Source: an uncultured Candidatus Melainabacteria bacterium (GTDB lineage Bacteria > Cyanobacteriota > Vampirovibrionia > Gastranaerophilales > Gastranaerophilaceae). From it: a stretch of 34,847 nt of DNA. Positions 14,616 to 22,318 of the stretch are shown one piece after another. Position 1 is the first letter of the stretch, and the number at the start of each line of letters is the position of its first letter. A program made the position numbers and the translations under genes. The notes under the pieces were generated by a model. It searched no databases. It had not been told where the DNA came from and saw only the letters and a program-made list of their open reading frames with translations. The DNA lies in the NCBI GenBank assembly GCA_934757155.1, contig CAKVLI010000017.1:1-34847 (forward strand). Reading direction: 5' to 3'.

Positions 14616-17600
14616 TTACTCATTCATCAACTGATTTATTTTATCTTCATATTCAGCGATTTCTTTTTTGCGCTCCTCAATCGCCTGTTGAGTGTCTGCT
14701 ATTTCACTTTCAATCTTGGCTTTATTAACACCCTCAAATCCATAGTGTTTTTTAAGGGCTTTATATGCTTCATCTATCTTGGCAATTGCTTCACCACCGC
14801 TACCGCCATAATCCGAATGTGCCTTAAACGCTGCTTTCCCATAAGCTGCTTTTAAGCTGCTTGCAGTGACTTCTGCATTTTCAGGAAGTCCCAAAATTGC
14901 CTTGTATTCTTTAACCTGAGTTGGCGGAAGTACAAATTTTTTCTTAAGTTCATCGTTAAGTCTATCCACCTTCTTTTCCAATTCGCTGATTGAAACATTA
15001 TTATTTCTGATTTTGTCTTTCAAATCTTCAATTGCCTGACGAGTTTCAGGTTTCATATTTCTGCTGTAATTTTGAGCGTCGTCAGCTGAACTTGCGCTTT
15101 GACTTCCGTTCGCACCTTGGTTTGCATTTGAACGCTGATAATATCCGGCATTTTGAAATCTCTCGTATTCAAACTCTGACACAGTTATCTTACCACTTCT
15201 GTCAATTTTGAACTCAAATTGTATGCCATATTTACGCAGAACACAGCCCTGACCACCAGATAAACTTGCCATGATATAATTTTGTGTTTCTGAACTGAAT
15301 AAATCTAATTCGTCTGAAATTGCAAAGTATATATCGTCAACATCTTCAATATTATAAGTTTTTTGAGTTGTGTATTCATCTATGCGACTTTGTTTAATAT
15401 CATATTTTGCGTTAATATCAAATTCTTCGAGTCTTACACGACCATTATTAACTGTAAACTGGTATTCAACCCCGTTTTTCTGGAGTCTGCAACGACCTTT
15501 TGTTGCTAAATCTTGCAAAATTCTATCTTGTGTATTTTGGCTAAATAAATTGAATTTATCCGCCATTTTATATTTCAAATCATCAAAATTGTAGAAACTG
15601 CATTCGCTGGAATTCAACTGACCTCTTTTGTTAAATTCGGAATTAGCTTTTTGTTCACTACCTGTCTTTGCTTGCGAAGGGGCATCCAGTGCGGTTTTCT
15701 TATATTCATCAATAAAATATTTTTTAAATGCTTCCGGCTGCATACGTTGTGCAACATGGTCTAAAATCCCGTGTGGCATTGGTTTCATTCCTGCTTTTTG
15801 TAACAGGGTATTAATCTCATTCATAAACAAAGAGTTGTTTATCTGCCCAAAAGGTCGAGCATTAGCCGCGTATTGATAATGCTCAGCCAATTTTGCAAGA
15901 ATTTTATCTTGCGCAGCTCCTTTTTCAATTAATTCTATTGCTTCTTTTGCAGTTCTTTGCATTTGTTCAAAATACTTATGCATATATCTCCCATCAGGAT
16001 ATATGTGTTCGGTACCTTTATTGACAGGGCAAGCTGCATCAGGAATACCATCTAATTTTACTTGAGAAACACCCCTTGTACTGTATTTATCACCGTATTT
16101 TCTAGCAATACCTTCAACGATTTGTCCTTCTCGGGTTCTATTACTGTATAGAGTACCATCTCCTCTAATTTTTCCAGGGTTAACATCAATAGAACCTTGA
16201 CCTACGGTATTATACCAAGTATGTTTTCCATCAAAACCACCATATGCTACTTTATGTCCTTGGATTATTGTTTGTACATAATTTTCAAATGAATCTGCAT
16301 ATGTGCCATTTGCAATAGCACGGTTATAGTGTTCTCTTAAATCTTTTGACGCTTTTACATAGTTTTCATTAATAGGCTTTCCGCCATTACCGGCATTTCT
16401 TACTAATTCATCAGGGATGAATTCATCAGATCTTCTTCTGTATTTTGCTTCAATATTTGATTTTTTTGCTCCCTTAGTTTTTATATCATCAAATTGTTTT
16501 TCAACTTTAAGCCCTAATTCTTTTGCTCTGAGCTTCAATCTGTTCCACAAATCCTTAGCGACATCCATATGGTTTTTGAACTTAACGCCAATACGTTTGT
16601 AGATTTTTTTATAATCCGCCACACTCACCATATTTTCGATAGCTTTTATAACAGCATAGTAGCTCCTTGCAAGCTTTTTACCGAGTTTTATTCCAAGCTC
16701 TTCTGCGCTTGATGTAGTGTTCTTCGTTTCAGAAGTTTTTTCAGTCTTCGGAGCAGTTTCTGCTTTAGAAGCGTCTGCCTTTTTCTCAGCTTTAGGTGCT
16801 TCTTCCGCCTTCGGGGTTTCTTCGGCATTAGGAGTCTCGGCTTTTTTCTCAGCTTTTGGAGCTTGCGCAGCATCAGGAGCTTCGCCGACTTTCTTTTCGG
16901 CAGAATGATGAACTTTGACTTCTAAGCTCTTAATCCTGTTATCAATAGATTCATATAGGGTTTTGTAACTTTGTGTAACACCGCCGAATTCGTGTTCCTT
17001 GGTTTGAAGTTTTGTTCTCAACTCCTTAAGAGCTTCTATATCATCAGTTGATTTGATATACTCGTTCAAAACGCGCATATCACTGTTTTTCAACTCATTA
17101 TGTCTTTCAAAGATGTGGTCAACATCAGCTTTATTGTTAGCTTTTCTTGCCGCATCAAACGTTGCCTTCGCACTCGGGTCAAGTTTTGACGCTGCTTCAT
17201 CAATTTTTCTGAGCAAACCGCGGCGCATTTCTCTGTCTTGGATAGCTCCGACTTCATGACGAACTCTTGCCAACTCTTCAGGGGAAACATCAGAGTTCTT
17301 AAGCATTTCTTCGACTTCGTTCTTAATATCAGCAGCTTTCTTAGTCCCAATTCTAACTTCGCTTGGATGAGCCGTACCGCTAGAGGTTGCTTTATCAAGT
17401 GTTTTTGTGGTGGACTGATGTTCAGGAAGCTCACCCGCAACATTCGGTTTATTCGGAACATTTCCGGCCTTAACACCTTTGCCGCCAATTTGTACATGCG
17501 CAAGTCTGGCCATTAAGAAGTTCATAAACATGTCAACTCCGGCATCGGTCTTACCATATTCCATACCCAAACCTTTGCTTGTCACATACGATGCCATCAT

Positions 17601-20381
17601 ATCGGCAGCGTCTTCAAGAACTTCTTTTGCGACATTGCCAGAAATCTTGAATGTCTTAGCAACTATGGGAGCCAGCCTGCCAGCAATAGCAGCACTACAA
17701 ACACCACCTGCTGCAAATGCCATGTTTGTCTTGACATGTTCTTTAATTTCGTCCACACTTCGTCCGTCAGATTTCAATACCGCGTATGTTGCAATACCTG
17801 CCTGAACAGCAGTCTGCGCAGCCCTTGTCAAAGTAACCGCCAATTTGCCGTATTTAGCTACCATAGCTGTTATTCGAACTCCTGCAGCAGCTTGACCTCC
17901 CGGAATAAAGGCAAGTGCAACTGTAGCCAAAATTTCAAGCGAGCCTGTACCAATAGCTTCAGTTAGTTGCATATTGTTATTAAATATACCTACTTCTTTT
18001 ACAATGTCATTTGTACCAAATACACCTTTTTTAATAAGTTCAATATCTTGTGCCATATCTTCAAGAGAAGAACCCTTCGTTATACTATTATAATTATCTT
18101 GGAATGTATTTTTTAATAACTGCAATGCATTCGTTAAAGCTTCTTTCAAATCGCCACTATCACTACCAACTGCCGCAATAAATTGGTTAATTTCATCATC
18201 AGTATAGCCAAATTTTTCTTTTATTAAATCTCTAAATTCACCCGCAGAAAGGGTTCTACCTTGTAGAATTAATGTATCCACAGATTCAATCATACTCTTA
18301 TACCCATATGCTTGGGTGTAATTCTCGACTGCAGTGTTATATGCGGCAATTTTTTGTTTATCAAATTCAACACCGAAAACTTCTTTAAAGATTTTTTTGA
18401 ATTCGACTTCGTCTTTGGCATTAGCCAGTTTCTCTATTTCATCAGCATGCTTACCGACTTTTTCTCTCATCTCGCCAATAGTCTTACATCCGAACAGACC
18501 ACAAACCCAATCGGAACTTTTGGCAATCCAATGTTCTCCCTCACGGGCAGTATCAAAATCACTTTTCGCTTGTGCACTGTCCCCCTGCGCCATTTCTGCA
18601 GTCTGTGCAATTGCTTCTTCATCACTGATTTCTTCCGCGTCTTGCATTTTAGCAATAACTGAACCTAACATTGCATCAAGAATAGTTTCCAATTTAGCAC
18701 TGTCAACTTTTCCAACCTTTGTAATATATTGATACTTTGCTTCTGCCTTAAATTCAGCGAGCAACTTATCGAGTTCTTCTTTATTTACACCAACTTCGAT
18801 TCCCTTTTGGTATAAAGTTTTTGCTAAATACTCAACAGCATCTTTTCTAATTGTAGGAGCTGAAAATTCCTGTCCTATAAACTTGACAAGAGATAAATCA
18901 GGACTAATCTCTTTATATGCTTTTAAAACATCAACTATATTATCCTTATTGACACGCCTTAATGCAGTTTGAAAACGAGATTGTCCAATGGCATGGTGTT
19001 CCTCATCAATAGCATCATGGAGTTCTTGGGCAACAGCTCTTGCCTCTTTTTTTTGTTCTTGTTTTTTTTGCGCAGCTACTTCGTCAGCTTTTCTTTGAGC
19101 TTCTGCAGCTTCTTGTTCGGCTTTTATTCTTTTTTCTTCTTCAATGCGTGCAATATAATCTTTGTAATCACCAACAGCTTCAGCTTTTGATTTTCTGCCG
19201 GCTTGTATCTTTGCATAATCTTCCGCGTCCATTTGTCCCGGGATTTTTATCTCTTCACCTACAACAAAATATACTTTTGGGTGTTTTCCACGAATTTTTG
19301 ATGCATTAACTTTTATCAAATCTTCAACCGAACAGCCAAAGCGTTTCGCAATCAAGGCGATGCTTTCACCGTTTTGTACAACAACACCTTCTGTGTTGCC
19401 GTTCGCATCATAATGAACTTCATATTCTTTTCCGTCGACAACTTTTTTCTGACGTCTTACGGTATCATCTACATAAAAGTTTTCGATATAATCGTCACCG
19501 TTGTATGTTGTATCAGTTCTTTCTGTTTCGTTGTTTTCATTTTTTCTTGTGCTTGTAGCTCTTACGAGTTCACCGTTTTCTTTAACAGTAACAGTTTTAG
19601 TATCATCACTTGTTTGAGTAGTTGTTTCCTTGTCTCCGTCATAAACAGTTTCTGAATTGTTTTTGGAATCAACTCTTTTCTTCAAAACAAATTCGCCGTT
19701 TTTATATTCATAACTGTCAACTACTCCTGATTCTTTATCAGTTACGGTCTTGTCCTTCGGATTCCCCTCAGAATCATAGTTCGTTGTCTCAACAGAATTT
19801 TCTTTTGTTTGAACCTCTTTCACCTTTTTCCCGTCAGCATAACTTGTTTTTGTTTCAACCCCGTCTTCTATAACAGTTTCGTTCAAAAGATTTCCATCTT
19901 TATCTTTATGTGTTTTTGTTGTTTTGTCACCATTTTTAACAGTTGTAATTACTGAACCGTCTTCAAAAACCTCTTCCGTATGTCCGTCTTCATACGTAAC
20001 AACCTCTATCCCCACCCCCGTGCTGGTTTCGACATTTTTAATTCCTTGAGCTTTTGCAGCTTCTGACATCTTGTTCAGAAGCTCCATCAAAAGTTTCGCC
20101 CCGCCGCGTCCGAGTTTGCCGTCTTCGTCTTCAAGCTTTTTGGCTTCTTTCATAGAAAGATTATCATCCCCGCTCAATTCAGCGAGCAATTCTTGGAGGG
20201 AGTCCAATTCTGTCCTATCCAACTTTCCATCACCGTTTTTATCTATACGACTAAAAATAGACTTCAATTTCTCATTATCCTTGATAAGTTCTGAGCCTTT
20301 CAACCCGCTTTTAATCTTGCTAAAATCTATTTCACCCAGTTTTCCGTCTTTTCCCAATGAGAATTTGTTGATGTCTGTCAT
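14616..20381 (-). CDS. Giant modular protein: EF-hand, LysM, coiled coils, Fic-like region, degenerate J-domain
   Basis: 1921 residues, no signal peptide. Order: a calcium-type EF-hand loop DKNGDGKLDRTE (47-58) with weaker neighbours; a beta-rich run (about 127-330) of short DG-containing repeats like YEDGHTEEVFEDGS; a LysM-like domain (about 334-381); a charged coiled coil (about 405-460); a hydrophobic, Ala/Gly-rich stretch (about 805-870) that could insert in a membrane; a Lys-Ala-Glu-Pro linker (about 1159-1220); a region with ARPFGQINNSLFMN (about 1508-1521) that lines up with the Fic loop; two homologous modules of about 65 residues (near 1592-1655 and 1674-1740); and a J-domain-like segment (about 1820-1880) where HPD reads HSD (about 1852). 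A coiled coil ends the protein. AAGGAAAG precedes the ATG. It is a monocistronic unit with a 3' hairpin. An effector or surface scaffold is possible, but the function is unknown. Confidence 0.85.
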   Translation of the reverse strand: MTDINKFSLGKDGKLGEIDFSKIKSGLKGSELIKDNEKLKSIFSRIDKNGDGKLDRTELDSLQELLAELSGDDNLSMKEAKKLEDEDGKLGRGGAKLLMELLNKMSEAAKAQGIKNVETSTGVGIEVVTYEDGHTEEVFEDGSVITTVKNGDKTTKTHKDKDGNLLNETVIEDGVETKTSYADGKKVKEVQTKENSVETTNYDSEGNPKDKTVTDKESGVVDSYEYKNGEFVLKKRVDSKNNSETVYDGDKETTTQTSDDTKTVTVKENGELVRATSTRKNENNETERTDTTYNGDDYIENFYVDDTVRRQKKVVDGKEYEVHYDANGNTEGVVVQNGESIALIAKRFGCSVEDLIKVNASKIRGKHPKVYFVVGEEIKIPGQMDAEDYAKIQAGRKSKAEAVGDYKDYIARIEEEKRIKAEQEAAEAQRKADEVAAQKKQEQKKEARAVAQELHDAIDEEHHAIGQSRFQTALRRVNKDNIVDVLKAYKEISPDLSLVKFIGQEFSAPTIRKDAVEYLAKTLYQKGIEVGVNKEELDKLLAEFKAEAKYQYITKVGKVDSAKLETILDAMLGSVIAKMQDAEEISDEEAIAQTAEMAQGDSAQAKSDFDTAREGEHWIAKSSDWVCGLFGCKTIGEMREKVGKHADEIEKLANAKDEVEFKKIFKEVFGVEFDKQKIAAYNTAVENYTQAYGYKSMIESVDTLILQGRTLSAGEFRDLIKEKFGYTDDEINQFIAAVGSDSGDLKEALTNALQLLKNTFQDNYNSITKGSSLEDMAQDIELIKKGVFGTNDIVKEVGIFNNNMQLTEAIGTGSLEILATVALAFIPGGQAAAGVRITAMVAKYGKLAVTLTRAAQTAVQAGIATYAVLKSDGRSVDEIKEHVKTNMAFAAGGVCSAAIAGRLAPIVAKTFKISGNVAKEVLEDAADMMASYVTSKGLGMEYGKTDAGVDMFMNFLMARLAHVQIGGKGVKAGNVPNKPNVAGELPEHQSTTKTLDKATSSGTAHPSEVRIGTKKAADIKNEVEEMLKNSDVSPEELARVRHEVGAIQDREMRRGLLRKIDEAASKLDPSAKATFDAARKANNKADVDHIFERHNELKNSDMRVLNEYIKSTDDIEALKELRTKLQTKEHEFGGVTQSYKTLYESIDNRIKSLEVKVHHSAEKKVGEAPDAAQAPKAEKKAETPNAEETPKAEEAPKAEKKADASKAETAPKTEKTSETKNTTSSAEELGIKLGKKLARSYYAVIKAIENMVSVADYKKIYKRIGVKFKNHMDVAKDLWNRLKLRAKELGLKVEKQFDDIKTKGAKKSNIEAKYRRRSDEFIPDELVRNAGNGGKPINENYVKASKDLREHYNRAIANGTYADSFENYVQTIIQGHKVAYGGFDGKHTWYNTVGQGSIDVNPGKIRGDGTLYSNRTREGQIVEGIARKYGDKYSTRGVSQVKLDGIPDAACPVNKGTEHIYPDGRYMHKYFEQMQRTAKEAIELIEKGAAQDKILAKLAEHYQYAANARPFGQINNSLFMNEINTLLQKAGMKPMPHGILDHVAQRMQPEAFKKYFIDEYKKTALDAPSQAKTGSEQKANSEFNKRGQLNSSECSFYNFDDLKYKMADKFNLFSQNTQDRILQDLATKGRCRLQKNGVEYQFTVNNGRVRLEEFDINAKYDIKQSRIDEYTTQKTYNIEDVDDIYFAISDELDLFSSETQNYIMASLSGGQGCVLRKYGIQFEFKIDRSGKITVSEFEYERFQNAGYYQRSNANQGANGSQSASSADDAQNYSRNMKPETRQAIEDLKDKIRNNNVSISELEKKVDRLNDELKKKFVLPPTQVKEYKAILGLPENAEVTASSLKAAYGKAAFKAHSDYGGSGGEAIAKIDEAYKALKKHYGFEGVNKAKIESEIADTQQAIEERKKEIAEYEDKINQLMNE

Positions 20382-20520
20382 TTTAAATCTTCTTTCCTTA
20401 ATTTTACGCCTTTACACATGAGAGATAACGGCATTTTTTCAAAAAACTTTAGAGTTTGACAATGATTTGTTACAAAAGTTAATATAGTTATATGTGTGGG
20501 AACTTTGAGCTAAAACGTTA

Positions 20521-20548
20521 TTTACATTATTGAATCCGGTAGTATAAT
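20521..20548 (+). promoter_or_regulatory. Promoter of tRNA-Gly
   Basis: TTTACA (20521-20526), 16-bp spacer, consensus TATAAT (20543-20548), 10 nt before the tRNA. The -35 word and spacing equal those of the tRNA-Ala promoter at the left end of the window. Confidence 0.75.
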
Positions 20549-20558
20549 TAAGGTATAT

Positions 20559-20630
20559 GCGGGCGTAGTTCAGTGGTAGAATGCTTCCTTCCCAAGGAAG
20601 AGGTCGCGAGTTCGAGTCTCGTCTCCCGCT
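20559..20630 (+). tRNA. tRNA-Gly(CCC)
   Basis: A 72-nt cloverleaf. The acceptor is GCGGGCG with CTCCCGC (one C-T mismatch at the sixth pair), the D-arm is GTTC...GAAT, and the anticodon stem CTTCC/GGAAG holds loop TTCCCAA, giving anticodon CCC. The T-arm is GCGAG-TTCGAGT-CTCGT and the discriminator is T. CCA is not encoded. A terminator follows at once. Confidence 0.92.
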
Positions 20631-20666
20631 AATAGAAAAGAGCCACTTATGTGGCTCTTTTCTATT
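20631..20666 (+). terminator. Terminator of tRNA-Gly
   Basis: A perfect 16-bp stem (20631-20646 with 20651-20666) with loop TTAT begins on the base after the tRNA. Its 3' arm contains TTTT. Confidence 0.85.
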
Positions 20667-20950
20667 AGTTGCGATGACAGAGGAGAGAACTTATTTTGAG
20701 TTCGAGCGACCTGTGAGCAGAGTGCGGAGTGTGTTTGCCAAGTGATAAAATCACGAAGGCAAAACACGTAGACACGTTTAACGCGAACAGGTCAAGACAG
20801 TCTTGTCTCCCGCTGTTAAAAAGAACTAGATATATCTAGTCCTTTTTAACTTACTGAGACTCGACTCTTCTCTATTAGTTGCGATGACAGTATGGCTTGA
20901 CCTCCAAGTGCGAAGCACTTTATCGAGTTCAGCGCGAACAAGCCAAATGC
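20661..20950 (+). repeat. Degenerate duplication downstream of tRNA-Gly
   Basis: A 20-bp word occurs exactly at 20661-20680 and again at 20871-20890. Between them, 20800-20814 repeats the last 15 bases of tRNA-Gly (20616-20630) with one change, followed by a hairpin as in the real gene. Each copy is followed by a stem of its own (GACCTGT/ACAGGTC near 20709 and 20787; GGCTTG/CAAGCC near 20893 and 20939). This is either a decayed tandem copy of tRNA-plus-terminator or debris of an element that used the tRNA 3' end as an attachment site. No gene is present. Confidence 0.5.
20815..20850 (+). terminator. Second hairpin, after the tRNA-Gly 3' fragment
   Basis: A 16-bp stem with one mismatch (20815-20830 with 20835-20850) and loop TATA, directly after the 15-nt tRNA-like fragment. 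Its 3' arm contains TTTTT. The fragment and hairpin repeat the order seen at the true tRNA. Confidence 0.65.
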
Positions 20951-20981
20951 GTGATTTGCAGTTTTATGTTAAACTTCATAT

Positions 20982-21326
20982 ATGAGTAACATTACAACCG
21001 GCAGGCGCGGCGAACAACTTGCACAAGAATTCTTGGTCAAACAAGGATATAAAATCCTTGAAACCAACAAACATTTTTCAAGATATTGCGAAATTGATAT
21101 TATCGCACAAGACCGCGACACGCTAGTATTCTGTGAAGTTAAGACCCGTAAAAACAATGCGTGCGGAAGCCCTCTGGAAGCTATTACAAAATCTAAATAC
21201 GAAAATATTAGAAAAGGGGCTTTTCTTTATTCTCAAGAAAACCCCGTATGTAAGAAGATGAGAGTTGATGTTATTTCAATTGTTCTCGAGCCAAAATTAG
21301 AGATAAAACATTTGAAGAATGTGTAA
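20982..21326 (+). CDS. yraN: YraN/UPF0102 nuclease-fold protein
   Basis: A 114-residue protein of the UPF0102 (YraN) family, a small restriction-endonuclease-like fold of the Holliday-junction resolvase type, probably acting on DNA in the cytosol. The family core is clear: TGRRGEQLAQEFLVKQGYKILETN, then CEIDIIAQDRDTLVFCEVKTR, with the acidic residues and the ExK motif of a PD-(D/E)xK site. The C-terminus MRVDVISI is also typical. No Shine-Dalgarno is visible before the ATG. The substrate in this family is not firmly established. It stands alone here. Confidence 0.92.
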   Translation: MSNITTGRRGEQLAQEFLVKQGYKILETNKHFSRYCEIDIIAQDRDTLVFCEVKTRKNNACGSPLEAITKSKYENIRKGAFLYSQENPVCKKMRVDVISIVLEPKLEIKHLKNV

Positions 21327-21362
21327 GTTTGGTAGGTAAAATTACTAGTTTGGCGTGATATT

Positions 21363-21394
21363 GTGACCAAGTGATCAAGTGAATAAGTGACCAA
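21363..21394 (+). repeat. Solo octamer array
   Basis: Four tandem 8-bp units, GTGACCAA, GTGATCAA, GTGAATAA and GTGACCAA. In the register AGTGAxxA it has the same unit length and number as the arrays flanking the four-helix-bundle gene (AGTTAATA). No gene is attached. It lies in the 135-nt gap between yraN and the 81-residue gene, next to a partial end of the GGGGGTAAATAT-type element (about 21408-21418). Confidence 0.6.
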
Positions 21395-21461
21395 GAATTT
21401 TGGAGATAATTTACCCCCGTCATCCTTCGCATACGCTCAGAATGATTGTGTATCTTCATTA

Positions 21462-21707
21462 CTATTTTAAAAGAGTAGAGATAAATCTGATAGAATCGTC
21501 TTTGAGTTCGCGAACGAAATCTTTAGCAATTTTAGAGAGAGGTCTTTCGTCGATTTTATCGAAGATAGCATAAATAGGGTCACCGCCATTGTTGAATCTC
21601 ATTTGACGGTCTTGTTTATTAAGATAGAAGCATTGAAAATCTTCAGGGATTTCAATAGAACCTGCCGGTTTTTTATTTCTTTCGATTGCTGAATAAGTAG
21701 TTGACAT
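21462..21707 (-). CDS. Hypothetical 81-residue protein
   Basis: Not recognised. It is an 81-residue, charged, soluble protein with no signal peptide or membrane segment. It contains a RNKKPAGSIEIPEDFQCFYL segment, a short aromatic central part, and an amphipathic C-terminal helix (PLSKIAKDFVRELKDD). Codon use looks coding, and the ATG is preceded by purine-rich AGAGAGAT and a very AT-rich leader with TATACT words (about 21755-21770). Nothing nearby suggests a role. Confidence 0.6.
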   Translation of the reverse strand: MSTTYSAIERNKKPAGSIEIPEDFQCFYLNKQDRQMRFNNGGDPIYAIFDKIDERPLSKIAKDFVRELKDDSIRFISTLLK

Positions 21708-21803
21708 CTTTTTATCTCTCTCTTGAATAGCTCTTACATATATATAAAGTATATAAGTATAAAATAATTGCCTTTTTTGATTGTGTTTGTAAAGAAATGT
21801 TAA

Positions 21804-21986
21804 GGGGGTAAATATATCAACTAACCCCTCATCCTAACCTTCTCCCGAGGGGAGAAGGAATAATTTCCTCTGTCATGCTGAACTGGTTTCAGCAGAGGTA
21901 AATATTTTGACTGGTTAGTGTAAACTACAAACCTGTAAGGTCCTGAAATAAATTCAGGACGACAATTTTAAAATATATTTACCCCC
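21804..21986. repeat. Short element B with 14-bp terminal inverted repeats
   Basis: A 183-bp segment bounded by GGGGGTAAATATAT (21804-21817) and its exact inverse (21973-21986). Its left part has a 9-bp hairpin CCTTCTCCC/GGGAGAAGG. It then carries the two modules shared with element A (21871-21894 and 21937-21966), and an internal copy of the left end (about 21896-21914, matching 14291-14309 in part). It fills part of the 611-nt gap before nrdD. Confidence 0.65.
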
Positions 21987-22166
21987 ATGCCTATGATTGT
22001 TTTTATCTCATTAGTGTCCGATTAATAATTGTTGTGACATACAGCTTTTGTCAATAGGATTTACAACATGTTTTCATGCAAAAATTTTAACAATTTTAAC
22101 AATGTTGCGAAACGTAAAGTTGTTGATTTTACTGACTTTCGGGGATTGTGACGTTTTGTGAATTTG

Positions 22167-22208
22167 TTGATATAAATCAGTGTTTGAATTATCATTTAAA
22201 TATAGGAT
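22167..22208 (+). promoter_or_regulatory. FNR/CRP-like box and promoter of nrdD
   Basis: TTGAT-ATAA-ATCAG (22167-22180) matches the FNR consensus TTGAT-N4-ATCAA at 9 of 10 fixed positions. A TAGGAT word at 22203-22208 would put the start near 22215 and the box near -41.5, the class II activator position. The roughly 105-nt leader then holds a hairpin (22220-22227 with 22231-22238) and AGGAGG 12 nt before the ATG. Confidence 0.5.
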
Positions 22209-22318
22209 TAGATTTGGGGAAGAGAATGTTATTCTCTTATTAAAGGATAGTTATAAATTATAATTCGAAATAGAAATAGCTAGCCTTACGTTGTTAAATT
22301 AGGAGGTCGTAAGTCAAT

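Noticed and set aside
18312..18732. Plus-strand open frames opposite the 1921-residue gene
   Set aside because: They mirror the biased codons of the sense gene, lack ribosome sites and resemble nothing.
21363..21394. Possible CRISPR array
   Set aside because: The units are 8 bp, directly tandem, with no spacers and no cas genes.
22010..22160. Small RNA or NrdR boxes upstream of nrdD
   Set aside because: Only weak short inverted repeats; no pair of NrdR-type 16-bp sites was recognised.
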